The notes: generated from the sequence alone by a model not told the origin. DNA of 64,000 nt from an uncultured Flavobacterium sp. (GCF_943913405.1 NZ_CALTYA010000003.1:124001-188000); one strand, 5' to 3'; shown: positions 1 through 8,841, counted from the stretch's first letter. A program made the numbers and translations.

Positions 1-1
1 A

Positions 2-460
2 TTTGAAGGTTTGTTTATCGGAGGAATTTCCGCAGTTTTTGAAGCAATGTATCCAGGAATCGTAATTCAGGCTGTTGGAGCAACATTTGTAACCTTTTTA
101 GTTTGCTTTGCATTATATAAATATCAAATCGTAAAAGTTACTGAACAATTCAAGTCGGTTGTCATTGCGGCGACTTTAGCAGTAGCGACTTATTACCTAA
201 TTTCTTGGCTTTTGGCAATGTTTACAAGCTTTAGAGCGGTTCATTATGACAATTCTTTGATGAGCGTTGGAATCAGCGTTGTAGTAATTATCATTGCGGC
301 CTTAAACTTGTTTTTAGACTTTGACATGATTGAAAAAGGAGCAAAAAACCGTCTTCCAAAATACATGGAATGGTTTGGAGCAATGGGATTGATGATTACT
401 TTAGTGTGGTTGTATATCGAATTCTTAAGATTGCTTTCAAAACTTTCAAGCAGAAATTAA
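2..460 (+). CDS. Bax inhibitor-1/YccA family membrane protein, 5'-truncated
   Basis: The reading frame is already open at the left edge of the window, so only the C-terminal part of about 152 residues is present and the true start lies outside. The visible part is almost wholly hydrophobic, with about five membrane segments. It carries the sequence LFIGGISAVFEAMYPGIV and a late acidic stretch LFLDFDMIEKG, both typical of the Bax1-I family of the YccA/YetJ type. These are inner-membrane proteins related to TMBIM proton/calcium leak channels; their role in bacteria is not settled. The family call is by recognition of these conserved stretches. A hairpin terminator follows directly. Confidence 0.85.
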   Translation, partial: FEGLFIGGISAVFEAMYPGIVIQAVGATFVTFLVCFALYKYQIVKVTEQFKSVVIAATLAVATYYLISWLLAMFTSFRAVHYDNSLMSVGISVVVIIIAALNLFLDFDMIEKGAKNRLPKYMEWFGAMGLMITLVWLYIEFLRLLSKLSSRN

Positions 461-477
461 TTTTCAATAAAATATAA

Positions 478-508
478 AAAAAGCCTTCTAGAAATAGAAG
501 GTTTTTTT
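478..508 (+). terminator. Rho-independent terminator after the Bax inhibitor-1 gene
   Basis: A 7-bp stem (CCTTCTA / TAGAAGG) with a GAAA loop is followed by a run of T. It sits 20 bases after the stop codon. The next gene converges from the other strand, so it may work in both directions. Confidence 0.75.
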
Positions 509-1022
509 ATGCAGCTTTCTCAAAAGCTACAAAATTTACCAATTCGTTTTTCATATTAAATACCGGAAAACCCTTGATTTGGCAAACATAAGCTTCGCCA
601 TTTTTTTTATAATTTACAATTGTTTTATTAAAAGGTTTTTGCAAACTTATCGCTTCACGGATGGCTTTGCGTTCTAGAAGCGAAGTGTTTTTTCCTTGAA
701 ATATTTTTGGATTCTTGCCTAAGATTTCTTCAGAAGAATAGCCTGTCATTTCAATAATATTCTGGGAAGCAAAAACAATATTGAGATCGGTATCAGTAAC
801 GACTATCACATTTTCTTTTTGAAGCTCGGCATTAAAATCCCAATTTTCAATCCACTTATTGTTTTTTGACAGTAATTTTAATTTACCGCTGTCAAGAACG
901 GAAGTTTTTAATTTATCAAAATAAGTGCTGAATAAATCCCAAGAGTATAGTGGCATGGTTTTGTTTTCCATGGTCTTGGAATATCGGGCGAAAGCATTGT
1001 CATAGTCGTCGAGGTCAGTCAT
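507..1022 (-). CDS. Single PAS-domain protein
   Basis: A 171-residue cytoplasmic protein with no signal peptide or membrane segment. Residues about 70-171 form one PAS domain: NVIVVTDTDLNIVFASQNI, then the signature MTGYSSEEILGKNPKIFQG, then NYKKNGEAYVCQIKGFPVFN and a final strand. The N-terminal 65 residues are unrecognised and probably form a helical cap. There is no kinase, GGDEF or HTH output domain, so it is a stand-alone sensor or adaptor. The motif GKNPKIFQG sits where LOV photoreceptors have GxNCRFLQG, but the flavin-binding Cys is Pro here, so a LOV photocycle is not expected. Function is otherwise unknown. Confidence 0.75.
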   Translation of the reverse strand: MTDLDDYDNAFARYSKTMENKTMPLYSWDLFSTYFDKLKTSVLDSGKLKLLSKNNKWIENWDFNAELQKENVIVVTDTDLNIVFASQNIIEMTGYSSEEILGKNPKIFQGKNTSLLERKAIREAISLQKPFNKTIVNYKKNGEAYVCQIKGFPVFNMKNELVNFVAFEKAA

Positions 1023-1091
1023 TTGGCATAAAATTTTAACAAATATAATTATATTATGACAGCAAAAATAAGTTTAACGAAGATATAAAGA

Positions 1092-2174
1092 TTAGAAATC
1101 AAATTTCAGCTGCACGACAACAATTTTTTTAACTTCTGTGTTTAGGTTACCAAGCGAAATGCCAAGCAGTCGTACAGAATCTTTCATCTTTTCTTGGTAA
1201 AGCAATTCTTTGGCAACTTCCAAAATCAAGCTTTTGTCTGCGATAAAATAAGGCATCGTTTTGCTTCGGGTCTGCTGGGTGAAATCGCTGTATTTTATTT
1301 TTAAAGTAACTGTTTTTCCTGCAATTCCGTGCTTTTTTAATCTTCTTTCTAAAGTCGTCGCAATGTCTTCAAGTCTTTCCATCATGAAAATTTCAGATGA
1401 TAAATTCTCGTCAAATGTATGTTCTGCACCAACAGATTTTGCAATTCTTTCTGGCTTGACCGTGCTGTTGTGTATTCCTCGAACGACGTGATAATAGAAA
1501 GCGCCAGATTTTCCGAAATGTTTAACCAAAAACTCCAAGCTTTTTTCTTTCAGGTCTTTTCCAGTAAAAATGCCAAGATGATACATTTTATCAGTCGTAA
1601 CTTTTCCAACACCATAAAATTTTCGAATCGGAAGTTCTTCCAAAAAAGCCAAAACTTCATCAGGATTTACCGTTTTCTGTCCGTTTGGCTTGTTAAAATC
1701 AGAAGCCACTTTCGCAATAAATTTATTGATAGAAATTCCAGCGGAAGCAGTCAATCCGACTTCATCAAAAATGCGCTTCCTGATTTCCTGTGCAATCAAA
1801 GTAGCGCTCGGATTTCCTTTTTTATTTTCGGTCACGTCAAGATAAGCTTCGTCCAATGAAAGCGGTTCGACCAAGTCAGTATAATCCCGAAAAATCTTCT
1901 GAATCTTCCCCGAAATTTCCCGATAGCGCTCAAATCTGGGACGCACAAAAATCAAATCAGGACAATTTTTCTTTGCTAAATAGCCACTGATAGCACTTCT
2001 TACGCCAAATTTTCGAGCTTCATAACTTGCCGCAGCAACAACGCCGCGATTTTCTCCACCGCCAACAGCAATCGGTTTGCCTCTCAATTCAGGATTGTCC
2101 ATCTGTTCCACAGACGCATAAAATGCATCCATGTCTACGTGAATAATTTTCCGATTTTGAATAATCTCCTGCAT
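1092..2174 (-). CDS. dinB: DNA polymerase IV (Y-family translesion polymerase)
   Basis: At 360 residues this has the usual DinB length. The N-terminal motif HVDMDAFYASVEQ holds the first catalytic Asp (D14), and SLDEAYLDV around residues 105-113 holds the catalytic Asp-Glu pair. The stretches PRFERYREIS, TASAGIS-NKFIAKVASDFNKPNG and the HhH-like KFYGVGKVT are standard for the family, and the C-terminal little-finger domain is complete. The enzyme performs error-prone DNA synthesis past lesions. The C-terminus VQLKFDF resembles a beta-clamp binding peptide (QLxLF type), which is the known way DinB docks on the clamp; that reading is an inference. No LexA-type operator was recognised upstream. 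Confidence 0.96.
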   Translation of the reverse strand: MQEIIQNRKIIHVDMDAFYASVEQMDNPELRGKPIAVGGGENRGVVAAASYEARKFGVRSAISGYLAKKNCPDLIFVRPRFERYREISGKIQKIFRDYTDLVEPLSLDEAYLDVTENKKGNPSATLIAQEIRKRIFDEVGLTASAGISINKFIAKVASDFNKPNGQKTVNPDEVLAFLEELPIRKFYGVGKVTTDKMYHLGIFTGKDLKEKSLEFLVKHFGKSGAFYYHVVRGIHNSTVKPERIAKSVGAEHTFDENLSSEIFMMERLEDIATTLERRLKKHGIAGKTVTLKIKYSDFTQQTRSKTMPYFIADKSLILEVAKELLYQEKMKDSVRLLGISLGNLNTEVKKIVVVQLKFDF

Positions 2175-2273
2175 AATCTCCCAAGAAAAAGTAATTCTAA
2201 TTCTTACTTCAAATGTAATTCAAAACAATAAAATTTACCGCTAATTCACAAATTTCTATGATGCCAATTCAAG

Positions 2274-4355
2274 TTATTTTTTCTCTTCTGAAGTCAGATA
2301 AATCTTCTCAACATCTGATTTGTATTTGCTTTCCCATGGAAAAAAGAAACTTAACGGCTTAAATTTAAAATGCTGCCAGATCGAAGAAATGATATAGCGG
2401 ATTTCCATCAAAGGGATGTTTCTAGAACGAAAAGCCAATCCTAATGAAAGCGCAAAACTGACCAAGAAATTCACCAATCCAATTACGCCGATGCCGATAA
2501 TTCCCCAAGTTACATATTTTATTGACATCATGAAATCAGCACCATACATTCCCAATGCCAGATTCCCGCTGGCAAAAGTAATGTGGCGGATATCTAAATC
2601 TAACCCGAAGAATAAACCAATGGAAGCCGTCGAACCCATGAAAATTCCGAACCAAAAATTCGAAATCACGCCAGCCCATTTCTTTTCATAGATTTCGGCA
2701 AATTTCTTCGTCTTTTCTTTTCCAAAACTTTTCTTCAATAGCGGATGTTCTTGAATTCTATAATAAACTTGTCCGTGTTTGTCTCTGTTGGCAATGCTTC
2801 CGGAGATAATTCCTGATAAAAAAAGAAAAACTCCGGCAATCGCAGCATGAAAAATCGCAGGCGAATGAATCGGACTTAAGTCAGTCAGTAATTTTGTCCA
2901 TTTTGAAGCTGCGATATTGTATTCGAAAGCGTAATCAATCAGCCAAATTCCGAGCAAAGACACAGGAAAGGCCATGATTACGTTCCCCACAAAAGCAATA
3001 AACTGCGAACGGAAAACCCGCGCAAACAAAACCGCAAAAGCATAATGTTTTTCAGATGGTTTTCCCTGTTTTTTCATCCCTTGTTCTAAAGCGCGAATCA
3101 ATGCTGAAGCGGTCATCGCAGGCTGTTTTGTCGCTAAAGTAAATCCACAAAGGTAAATAGCAATAAAGCCTAAGGAATAATTCATGCTGTATAAAAAAGC
3201 ATGGCCGAAATCACTGGTATGGATTTTCCCCAAAAGTACTTTTATGACACAAAGAATCCCTACGATCAAACCGCCTCCCAAAGCGGCTTTGAACATTTTA
3301 AAGTATTCAGATTTGCTTTCAGTAATATATTTTTCTCCTGTTTTTGCAGTATGCTGCGTGACTTCATACGACAAAAGCTGCGTGCTTTCGCTGACCAAAT
3401 CACGAACATTATTTTTATAGCAGTTGTATTTTATAAGTTTTAAGGCCAGATGGATTCCGTTGCGTTTTTTGCTTTCTTCATTGTCTACGATTAAGATCGG
3501 GATCAGTACTTTCAATCGGTGCAGTTGCTGTCTTATGCGTAGGAGATTCTGGTTTACGCGTAGCGAAATGCCATATTTTGAAGTGTTTGTAAACGCTTTT
3601 TCGACAAAATCAATACACTGCTTGTGCAAGATCAAAAGCTGTTTGTAAAACAAATCGGAAGAAGTGATATAATGCTCGTTTTCAGCGTTTCGAATGCGGT
3701 CGTCAATCTGGTGCAGTTCTTTTTCAAAAGCCACAAACGGACTGTCGAGATTGTCATATTCAGGAACCATCTTGATCACGTCAGTTTCCATCGCGCGACC
3801 ACTGATTCTCTGCGTAATAATGTTCATGGAGAGCAACAATTCAGACAGAATAGAATCTTCTTTCACGGTTTCATAAATCGAATTGAAAAGCAACAGATCG
3901 TGCAATTCTTCCAATTGTGCGAACGGAATCTTGTTGACCCAAATCGCATCGGTATCTTTATAAAAAACTTGGTTCAAGACATATTCCAAAGAATCTTTTT
4001 TAGGCTGGAAGGGAAGCAATTTCGAAAAAAGCCTTTTTCTTACTTCGAAAATAAAATCCACGTCCTGCAGAATTCCGGCGTCAGAAAGAAACTTGTTGAA
4101 TTTTTTGTTGAGAAGCAATTTCTTCAGGTAATAAGAAAGCTGCAATCTTGTAAAATCATTCTTTTTCAAGAAAGCCAATATTTCACTGATATCAAGAATC
4201 GTAGTGGTTTTAGGTTTTGGAGGACGTATGATTTCTACAAACTGCACTAATAATTCAATTTCATCATTGGCTTGCGTCCAAAGCTGGCTTTCATCGAAAT
4301 AATGGCTGAGAAAGGAAGTCGCGGTAAGTTTTGGCTTTGTTTTTTTGAATTTCAT
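2274..4355 (-). CDS. Polytopic membrane protein of the 'site-specific recombinase' (Gcr/SpecificRecomb) family
   Basis: A 693-residue protein. The first 350 residues are soluble and helical; the remainder has about six or seven membrane segments (for example around residues 358-375, 388-408, 455-475, 500-520, 570-590 and 625-650). The whole-length pattern, including the YITESKSEYFKMFKAALGGG junction and the C-terminal WESKYKSDVEKIYL, matches the family annotated 'site-specific recombinase' after the gonococcal gcr gene. I see no tyrosine- or serine-recombinase catalytic motif, and the membrane topology argues against a DNA-breaking enzyme. The name should be treated as historical and the function as unknown. 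It sits alone between dinB and a divergent CYTH gene. Confidence 0.7.
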   Translation of the reverse strand: MKFKKTKPKLTATSFLSHYFDESQLWTQANDEIELLVQFVEIIRPPKPKTTTILDISEILAFLKKNDFTRLQLSYYLKKLLLNKKFNKFLSDAGILQDVDFIFEVRKRLFSKLLPFQPKKDSLEYVLNQVFYKDTDAIWVNKIPFAQLEELHDLLLFNSIYETVKEDSILSELLLSMNIITQRISGRAMETDVIKMVPEYDNLDSPFVAFEKELHQIDDRIRNAENEHYITSSDLFYKQLLILHKQCIDFVEKAFTNTSKYGISLRVNQNLLRIRQQLHRLKVLIPILIVDNEESKKRNGIHLALKLIKYNCYKNNVRDLVSESTQLLSYEVTQHTAKTGEKYITESKSEYFKMFKAALGGGLIVGILCVIKVLLGKIHTSDFGHAFLYSMNYSLGFIAIYLCGFTLATKQPAMTASALIRALEQGMKKQGKPSEKHYAFAVLFARVFRSQFIAFVGNVIMAFPVSLLGIWLIDYAFEYNIAASKWTKLLTDLSPIHSPAIFHAAIAGVFLFLSGIISGSIANRDKHGQVYYRIQEHPLLKKSFGKEKTKKFAEIYEKKWAGVISNFWFGIFMGSTASIGLFFGLDLDIRHITFASGNLALGMYGADFMMSIKYVTWGIIGIGVIGLVNFLVSFALSLGLAFRSRNIPLMEIRYIISSIWQHFKFKPLSFFFPWESKYKSDVEKIYLTSEEKK

Positions 4356-4439
4356 GAGGGAAGTAGCTTAAGCTTTAACTGTAAAAATACGAATTGAGGC
4401 GCATTAATCCGTAAATTCGTTGCTTAAAAATATCATAAT

Positions 4440-4910
4440 ATGCTGGAGATCGAAAGAAAATTTCTCGTTGCTTCCGATGCTTTCAAATCGGAAGCCTTAC
4501 ATAAAAATCACATTGCCCAAGGCTACTTAAACAGCAATCCAGAACGCACGGTTCGTGTGAGAGTCAAAGGCGAAATAGGCTTTGTAACCATCAAAGGAAA
4601 AGGAAATGAAACCGGAATGTCACGTTTTGAATGGGAAACTGAAATCGCTCTCGCAGACGCAAAAAACTTAATCAAATTATGCGAAAGCGGTGTCATAGAC
4701 AAAATTCGTTATGAAGTAGAAGTTGGTAATCATACCTATGAAGTAGACGAATTTTATGGCGACAACGAAGGTCTTGTAGTCGCTGAAATCGAATTAAAGT
4801 CAGAAGAAGAAGCCTTTGAAAAACCTGATTGGCTTGGTCAGGAAGTAACCAATGACGAAAGATATTACAATGCTTATTTGAGCAATAATCCCTATAAAAA
4901 CTGGAAATAA
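4440..4910 (+). CDS. CYTH domain protein (triphosphate tunnel metalloenzyme)
   Basis: At 156 residues this is the usual length of a stand-alone bacterial CYTH protein. It opens with MLEIERKFLV, giving the diagnostic ExExK motif at E3-x-E5-x-K7. Further tunnel residues are seen in RTVRVRVKGEIGFVTIKGKG, FEWETEIAL, KIRYEVE and YEVDEFYGDNEGLVVAEIEL, the alternating charged strands that line the tunnel. Members hydrolyse inorganic triphosphate or nucleoside triphosphates with a divalent metal. Which substrate applies here cannot be read from sequence. The YpdA-like gene follows 60 bases downstream on the same strand. Confidence 0.92.
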   Translation: MLEIERKFLVASDAFKSEALHKNHIAQGYLNSNPERTVRVRVKGEIGFVTIKGKGNETGMSRFEWETEIALADAKNLIKLCESGVIDKIRYEVEVGNHTYEVDEFYGDNEGLVVAEIELKSEEEAFEKPDWLGQEVTNDERYYNAYLSNNPYKNWK

Positions 4911-4970
4911 ACCACTGCTGATTTTGCGGTAATTTCCCCTCATAAATAATCGCGAGGTAAACTTTTTACT

Positions 4971-5936
4971 ATGAATACAAAATATGACCTGATAATTGTC
5001 GGCGGCGGCCCAATCGGCTTGGCTTGTGCGATTGAAGCACAAAAGAAAAACCTTAACTATCTGATTCTTGAAAAAGGCGCTTTGGTCAACAGCATTTTCA
5101 ATTATCCGCTATATATGACTTTTTTTTCTACAGCAGAAAGATTAGAGATCGGCGACATTCCTTTTAATTGCATTGCGCCAAAACCTGGACGACAAGAGGC
5201 TTTAGAATATTATCGCAACATTCACCGCTACTTCAATTTCAAAATCAACTTGTTTGAAAATGTAAAAAGCGTGCTGCAACAAAAAGATAATTCTTTTGAA
5301 GTGGTTACCGACAAGAAAAGCTATTCAAGTTTAAATATAATTGTAGCTACCGGATTCTATGATATTCCTTTATATATGAATATTCCTGGTGAAAATTTGC
5401 CGAAGGTCAGCCATTATTACAAAGAAGCGCATGAATATGCTTTCCGCAAGATTCTTGTTGTGGGTGCCAATAATTCTTCTGTCGATGCCGCTTTAGAATG
5501 TTATCGAAAAGGCGCTGAAGTGACGATGGTTATCCGAAAAAACGAAATCAACAAGCGCGTAAAATATTGGGCAAAGCCTGACATTGAGAATAGAATTGCC
5601 GAAGGAAGCATAAAAGCTTATTTTGAATCAGAACTTGCTGAAGTTCGAGAAAATGAGGTGGAAATTACTACGCCCAAAGGAAAAATTACGTTAGAAAACG
5701 ACTTCGTTTTAGCACTTACGGGGTATCGCCCAAACTTGGAATTCCTTTCTTCCATGGGTATTAAACTTTCAGAAGATAATTTGCAAGTGCCTGAATACAA
5801 TCCTGAAACGATGGAAACTAACGTGAAAGGTCTTTATCTCGCGGGCGTGGTTTGCGGCGGCATGGAAACGCACAAATGGTTTATTGAAAATTCTAGAATT
5901 CATGCTGAAATGATTGTCAATTCGATAACAAAGTAG
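4971..5936 (+). CDS. ypdA: YpdA family putative bacillithiol disulfide reductase
   Basis: A 321-residue FAD/NAD(P) flavoprotein. The FAD Rossmann motif VGGGPIGLACA lies at residues 10-20 and the NAD(P) Rossmann motif VVGANNSSVDAALE around residues 163-176. The stretch NYPLYMTFFSTAERLEIGDIPF is characteristic of YpdA. The usual CxxC of thioredoxin reductases is absent, as expected for YpdA. In Firmicutes YpdA reduces oxidised bacillithiol with NADPH, and bacillithiol-type thiols are known in some Bacteroidota. The subfamily call is by recognition; the thiol used here is inferred. It may be cotranscribed with the CYTH gene. Confidence 0.88.
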   Translation: MNTKYDLIIVGGGPIGLACAIEAQKKNLNYLILEKGALVNSIFNYPLYMTFFSTAERLEIGDIPFNCIAPKPGRQEALEYYRNIHRYFNFKINLFENVKSVLQQKDNSFEVVTDKKSYSSLNIIVATGFYDIPLYMNIPGENLPKVSHYYKEAHEYAFRKILVVGANNSSVDAALECYRKGAEVTMVIRKNEINKRVKYWAKPDIENRIAEGSIKAYFESELAEVRENEVEITTPKGKITLENDFVLALTGYRPNLEFLSSMGIKLSEDNLQVPEYNPETMETNVKGLYLAGVVCGGMETHKWFIENSRIHAEMIVNSITK

Positions 5937-6005
5937 TTCCATATTTTGAATTTCTGCAAAAAAAGAATTAAATTAGAGTTCATAATCCCCAAAAACCTAC
6001 CACAG

Positions 6006-6932
6006 ATGAAAAAGATTTTACTTAGCACAATTTTCTTTTTTGCGGTTCAGATTGCTTTTGCACAGCAGATGACAACGCTTACTTATTTCCAAAATGATAC
6101 GCTGAAATTAGACTTAGATTTGTTTCTTCCTGAGAAATCAGATTCTAAAGGAAAGCTGCCTTTGGTGCTCTATGTGCACGGCGGCGGTTTTTCAGGAGGC
6201 GAAAGGGAATCGGGCCACAGCATCTGCAAATATTTATCAGGAAACGGTTTTGCAACGGCAACGATCACGTACACTTTATATGTAAAAGGGAAAAAATTTG
6301 GCTGTGACGGCGTGCTTTCTGATAAGATAAAAGCATTTCAGCATGGTGCTAACGACTTGTGGCTGGCGACTTCCTTCTTTATAAAAAACGCCAAGAAATA
6401 CAATATTGATCCGGATAAGATTTTTATTGCTGGTTCAAGCGCAGGAGCAGAAACGGTACTCCACGCTGCTTATTGGGATTTCAAGACTATGAACTTATAT
6501 TCAAAAAATACGCTTCCAAAAGACTTCAAATATGCCGGACTGGTTTCAGGCGCAGGTGCCATCATGGACTTGAACCTGATTACCGAAAAAAACCTGATTC
6601 CGATGTTGTTTTTTCATGGCAGCGGTGACGTGACCGTGCCTTATGGAACTGCGGCGCACCATCTCTGCAAGACAAATTCCAGCAACTGGCTGATGCTTTT
6701 TGGGTCTTATTCGATTTACAAGCACGTCATGCAGATGAACGGCTCGGTTTCGCTTTTCACTTATTGCAACGGCGGTCACGAATACAGCGGGACGCTTTTT
6801 GAGAAAGACCAGTCTTACATCTTGACCTTTTTGAATGATATTCTGGCAGGCAGAAAAGTGAAACAGCACACGATTTTCAAAACGGGCAAGAAAGCGCCAA
6901 AAGAGGCAGAGTCTTATAGTTTCTGCGATTAG
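6006..6932 (+). CDS. Secreted alpha/beta hydrolase (esterase/lipase-like)
   Basis: I place the start at ATG 6006, giving 308 residues with the signal peptide MKKILLSTIFFFAVQIAFAQ. The frame is open further upstream to a TTG at 5946, but those residues would precede the signal sequence. The oxyanion-hole motif YVHGGGFSGGE and the nucleophile elbow GSSAG (Ser145) are present, with Asp208 in GSGDVTVP and His258 in GGHEY completing a plausible triad. It should be an exported or periplasmic carboxylesterase of the alpha/beta hydrolase (BD-FAE/lipase-3-like) type. The substrate is unknown. Its stop codon overlaps that of the converging SGNH hydrolase gene by three bases. Confidence 0.88.
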   Translation: MKKILLSTIFFFAVQIAFAQQMTTLTYFQNDTLKLDLDLFLPEKSDSKGKLPLVLYVHGGGFSGGERESGHSICKYLSGNGFATATITYTLYVKGKKFGCDGVLSDKIKAFQHGANDLWLATSFFIKNAKKYNIDPDKIFIAGSSAGAETVLHAAYWDFKTMNLYSKNTLPKDFKYAGLVSGAGAIMDLNLITEKNLIPMLFFHGSGDVTVPYGTAAHHLCKTNSSNWLMLFGSYSIYKHVMQMNGSVSLFTYCNGGHEYSGTLFEKDQSYILTFLNDILAGRKVKQHTIFKTGKKAPKEAESYSFCD

Positions 6933-7624
6933 TTTTTCTTCGCTTTTGCAATAGCTTCTTCGGCCAGAGGCGCCATTATTTTATATCCGGAAAGGGTTGG
7001 GTGAACGCCGTCATTGGTGAATTTTGCGTCCAGCCCTTTTTGGCTGTCTGCCATTTTTGAATAATAGTCGATGTAGGCAAGATTGTTATCTCTGCTATAT
7101 TTTTCAAGCATCTTGTTCAATTCGATGACCTTTTCTGCCGGTTGCAAATCAGGACGCCACGGAAATTTATTCGCAGGCAAGACCGATGACAGCACCACCT
7201 TAATGTTGTTGGCCTTTGCCAATTCAGCCATAGAAATAATATTTCCTAAGATATTCTCCAGCGAAATCGGACCTGTGTTTTCAGCAATATCATTGATTCC
7301 CGCAAGAATTACTACCATTTCAGGCTTCAAGCTGATGACATCCTGGCGAAAGCGAAGCAGCATCTGCGAAGTCGTCTGGCCGCTGATGCCACGATTGACA
7401 TAAGGCTTGTTTTTGAAGAAATCGCCGTCTGTTGCCATCCAAAATTCCGTAATCGAATCGCCCATCCAGACAATTCTGTTTTTGGCGGTCGTTTGTTTTA
7501 GGTTCTCGTTTTCAGTTGCATATTTCTGTAAGCTGGGCCAATCCATTGCCGGCTTTTTCTGGCTGAATAGTTTCAAGGAAGTAAAGATTAAGAGTAAAAA
7601 AAAAAGGTTTTTCATGTGTTTCAT
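6929..7624 (-). CDS. Secreted SGNH/GDSL-type hydrolase
   Basis: A 231-residue protein with an N-terminal signal peptide (MKNLFFLLLIFTSLKLFSQ; a second ATG at 7615 would give the same mature protein). The four SGNH blocks are visible: WMGDSITE with the nucleophile Ser57, the Gly in RGISGQTT, the Asn in LAGINDIA, and DGVHPTLSGY with Asp205 and His208. Such enzymes are esterases, lipases or carbohydrate acetyl-esterases; the GDSL acetylhydrolase group is the closest in feel. It converges on the alpha/beta hydrolase, so the two exported hydrolases lie tail to tail rather than in one operon. Confidence 0.92.
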   Translation of the reverse strand: MKHMKNLFFLLLIFTSLKLFSQKKPAMDWPSLQKYATENENLKQTTAKNRIVWMGDSITEFWMATDGDFFKNKPYVNRGISGQTTSQMLLRFRQDVISLKPEMVVILAGINDIAENTGPISLENILGNIISMAELAKANNIKVVLSSVLPANKFPWRPDLQPAEKVIELNKMLEKYSRDNNLAYIDYYSKMADSQKGLDAKFTNDGVHPTLSGYKIMAPLAEEAIAKAKKN

Positions 7625-7763
7625 GATGCATATTTCTTTGATAAGCTAAAGTAATTCTTTTTTAAGAAAAGCGAATGTGATATAGGCCATATTGCTATTT
7701 AATGAATGCCGATCGATTTCTATAAATTAAAAACTTTTGCTTTTTTTAAAAAAAGGCATGCTG

Positions 7764-7931
7764 AAATACCTATATGACAACGCAAAGTAAGTTTACTAGA
7801 GCCTGTCATATAGGTATTTTTGCGCCTTGCAACTTTCAAGAACAAATCGAACATATATGACAGGCTCTAGCAAGTTTGCTTTGCGCTATCATATGTATAT
7901 GTTTGCCTCTTGCAACTTTCAAGAACGAATC
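7764..7931. repeat. Pair of related stem-loop repeats with oppositely oriented loops
   Basis: Stem-loop one has perfect 16-bp arms (AAATACCTATATGACA at 7764-7779 and its complement at 7804-7819) around a 24-nt loop. Stem-loop two (about 7851-7902) has imperfect arms around a 24-nt loop that matches the reverse complement of loop one at 19 of 24 positions, all differences being transitions. As a result a 17-bp inverted repeat joins 7796-7812 to 7854-7870. Each unit is flanked by a copy of CTTGCAACTTTCAAGAAC (7826-7843 and 7909-7926). Inside the loops, GTAA..TTAC in one becomes GCAA..TTGC in the other, a compensatory change. It looks like a repetitive intergenic element; no transposase is present. 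Confidence 0.7.
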
Positions 7932-8081
7932 CGATGTGTTTGATGGCTTCTTGATGAATTTATAAGCTAAATTTTGTCTGCTTTTTATCTTAAAACGAAT
8001 TGCTTTTAATAATAAAATCACTTTAATATCGCTATATGTTATAATTTTATATATTTGAATTTAACTTATAATTATTCGCAC

Positions 8082-8798
8082 ATGAAATTACACAAATTAA
8101 GCACAAGCCTATTGCAGTATGTTGAATCAGGACAGTTCATCGTCAGGTTGCTGACAGACTTCGGAAATTCGACATTAGAAGCAAACCAAGACCCTGAGTT
8201 CAATGCCTTATTTGAAGATTTAAAAACGCAATCGAGCACTTACAGCAAAGCTTTAATGCAGATTCAAGCTAGGGCAGAATCTGAAGAATTGTTGCGACTT
8301 GACGGTATTCGCGATAAAAAAGTAATAACGCTGCGCAATGCTGTAAATGTTTTTAGATATGCAGACGACAGCCCAGAAAAAGAAGCCTATGCTTTATTGA
8401 TGACGCTTCAGAAAACATATAAGAAGGTAGAAAAGATGAACTTTGAGGCAGAAAGCCTTGCTCTTGATAACTATGTAGAAGAGTTGAGAGGGCCGAATTT
8501 CATTGGCGCAGCAGCAACATTAGGGCTGGAGCCGCATATTTTAGCTTTGAAAAATGCAAACAATGAATTTAAAAAGCTTTTCAGCACGCGCTCCACGGGA
8601 ATTACCAACACTGAGGTTTATGATACAAAAGCGCTTCGCAAGAGAATCCTTGAAACTTATAATGACTTGGCTGAATATGTTTTTGTGATGGCAAAAAGAA
8701 AAAACACGCCGTTTTTTATTGAGCTGCTCAATATTTTAAACACAAGCCGAAGTTATTACAGCGACATTATTGCCAGGAGAAAAGGCAATAACAAGTAG
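8082..8798 (+). CDS. DUF6261 family protein
   Basis: The start is placed at ATG 8082 (MKLHKLSTSLLQYVESGQF), giving 238 residues; the frame extends to a TTG at 8055 without added support. The protein is soluble, mostly alpha-helical, with no signal peptide or metal motif. The opening, the pattern of long amphipathic helices and the length match DUF6261, a family common in Bacteroidota and of unknown function. It lies directly after the stem-loop repeat region and before a terminator, so it appears to be a single-gene unit. The family call is by pattern recognition and should be confirmed by profile search. Confidence 0.6.
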   Translation: MKLHKLSTSLLQYVESGQFIVRLLTDFGNSTLEANQDPEFNALFEDLKTQSSTYSKALMQIQARAESEELLRLDGIRDKKVITLRNAVNVFRYADDSPEKEAYALLMTLQKTYKKVEKMNFEAESLALDNYVEELRGPNFIGAAATLGLEPHILALKNANNEFKKLFSTRSTGITNTEVYDTKALRKRILETYNDLAEYVFVMAKRKNTPFFIELLNILNTSRSYYSDIIARRKGNNK

Positions 8799-8810
8799 TT
8801 TTCAATAGCA

Positions 8811-8841
8811 AAAGCCTTTCAGATGATGAAAGGCTTTTTTT
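8811..8841 (+). terminator. Rho-independent terminator after the DUF6261 gene
   Basis: A perfect 10-bp stem (AAAGCCTTTC / GAAAGGCTTT) with a 7-nt loop is followed by T residues, 12 bases after the stop codon. Confidence 0.85.

Noticed and set aside
3624..4250. 208-codon plus-strand frame
   Set aside because: It lies wholly antisense to the Gcr-family membrane protein and its translation looks like no protein family.
7836..8021. Minus-strand frame of 61 codons across the stem-loop repeats
   Set aside because: It starts at GTG, overlaps the repeat arms, and its C-terminal half is simply a translation of the repeat units.
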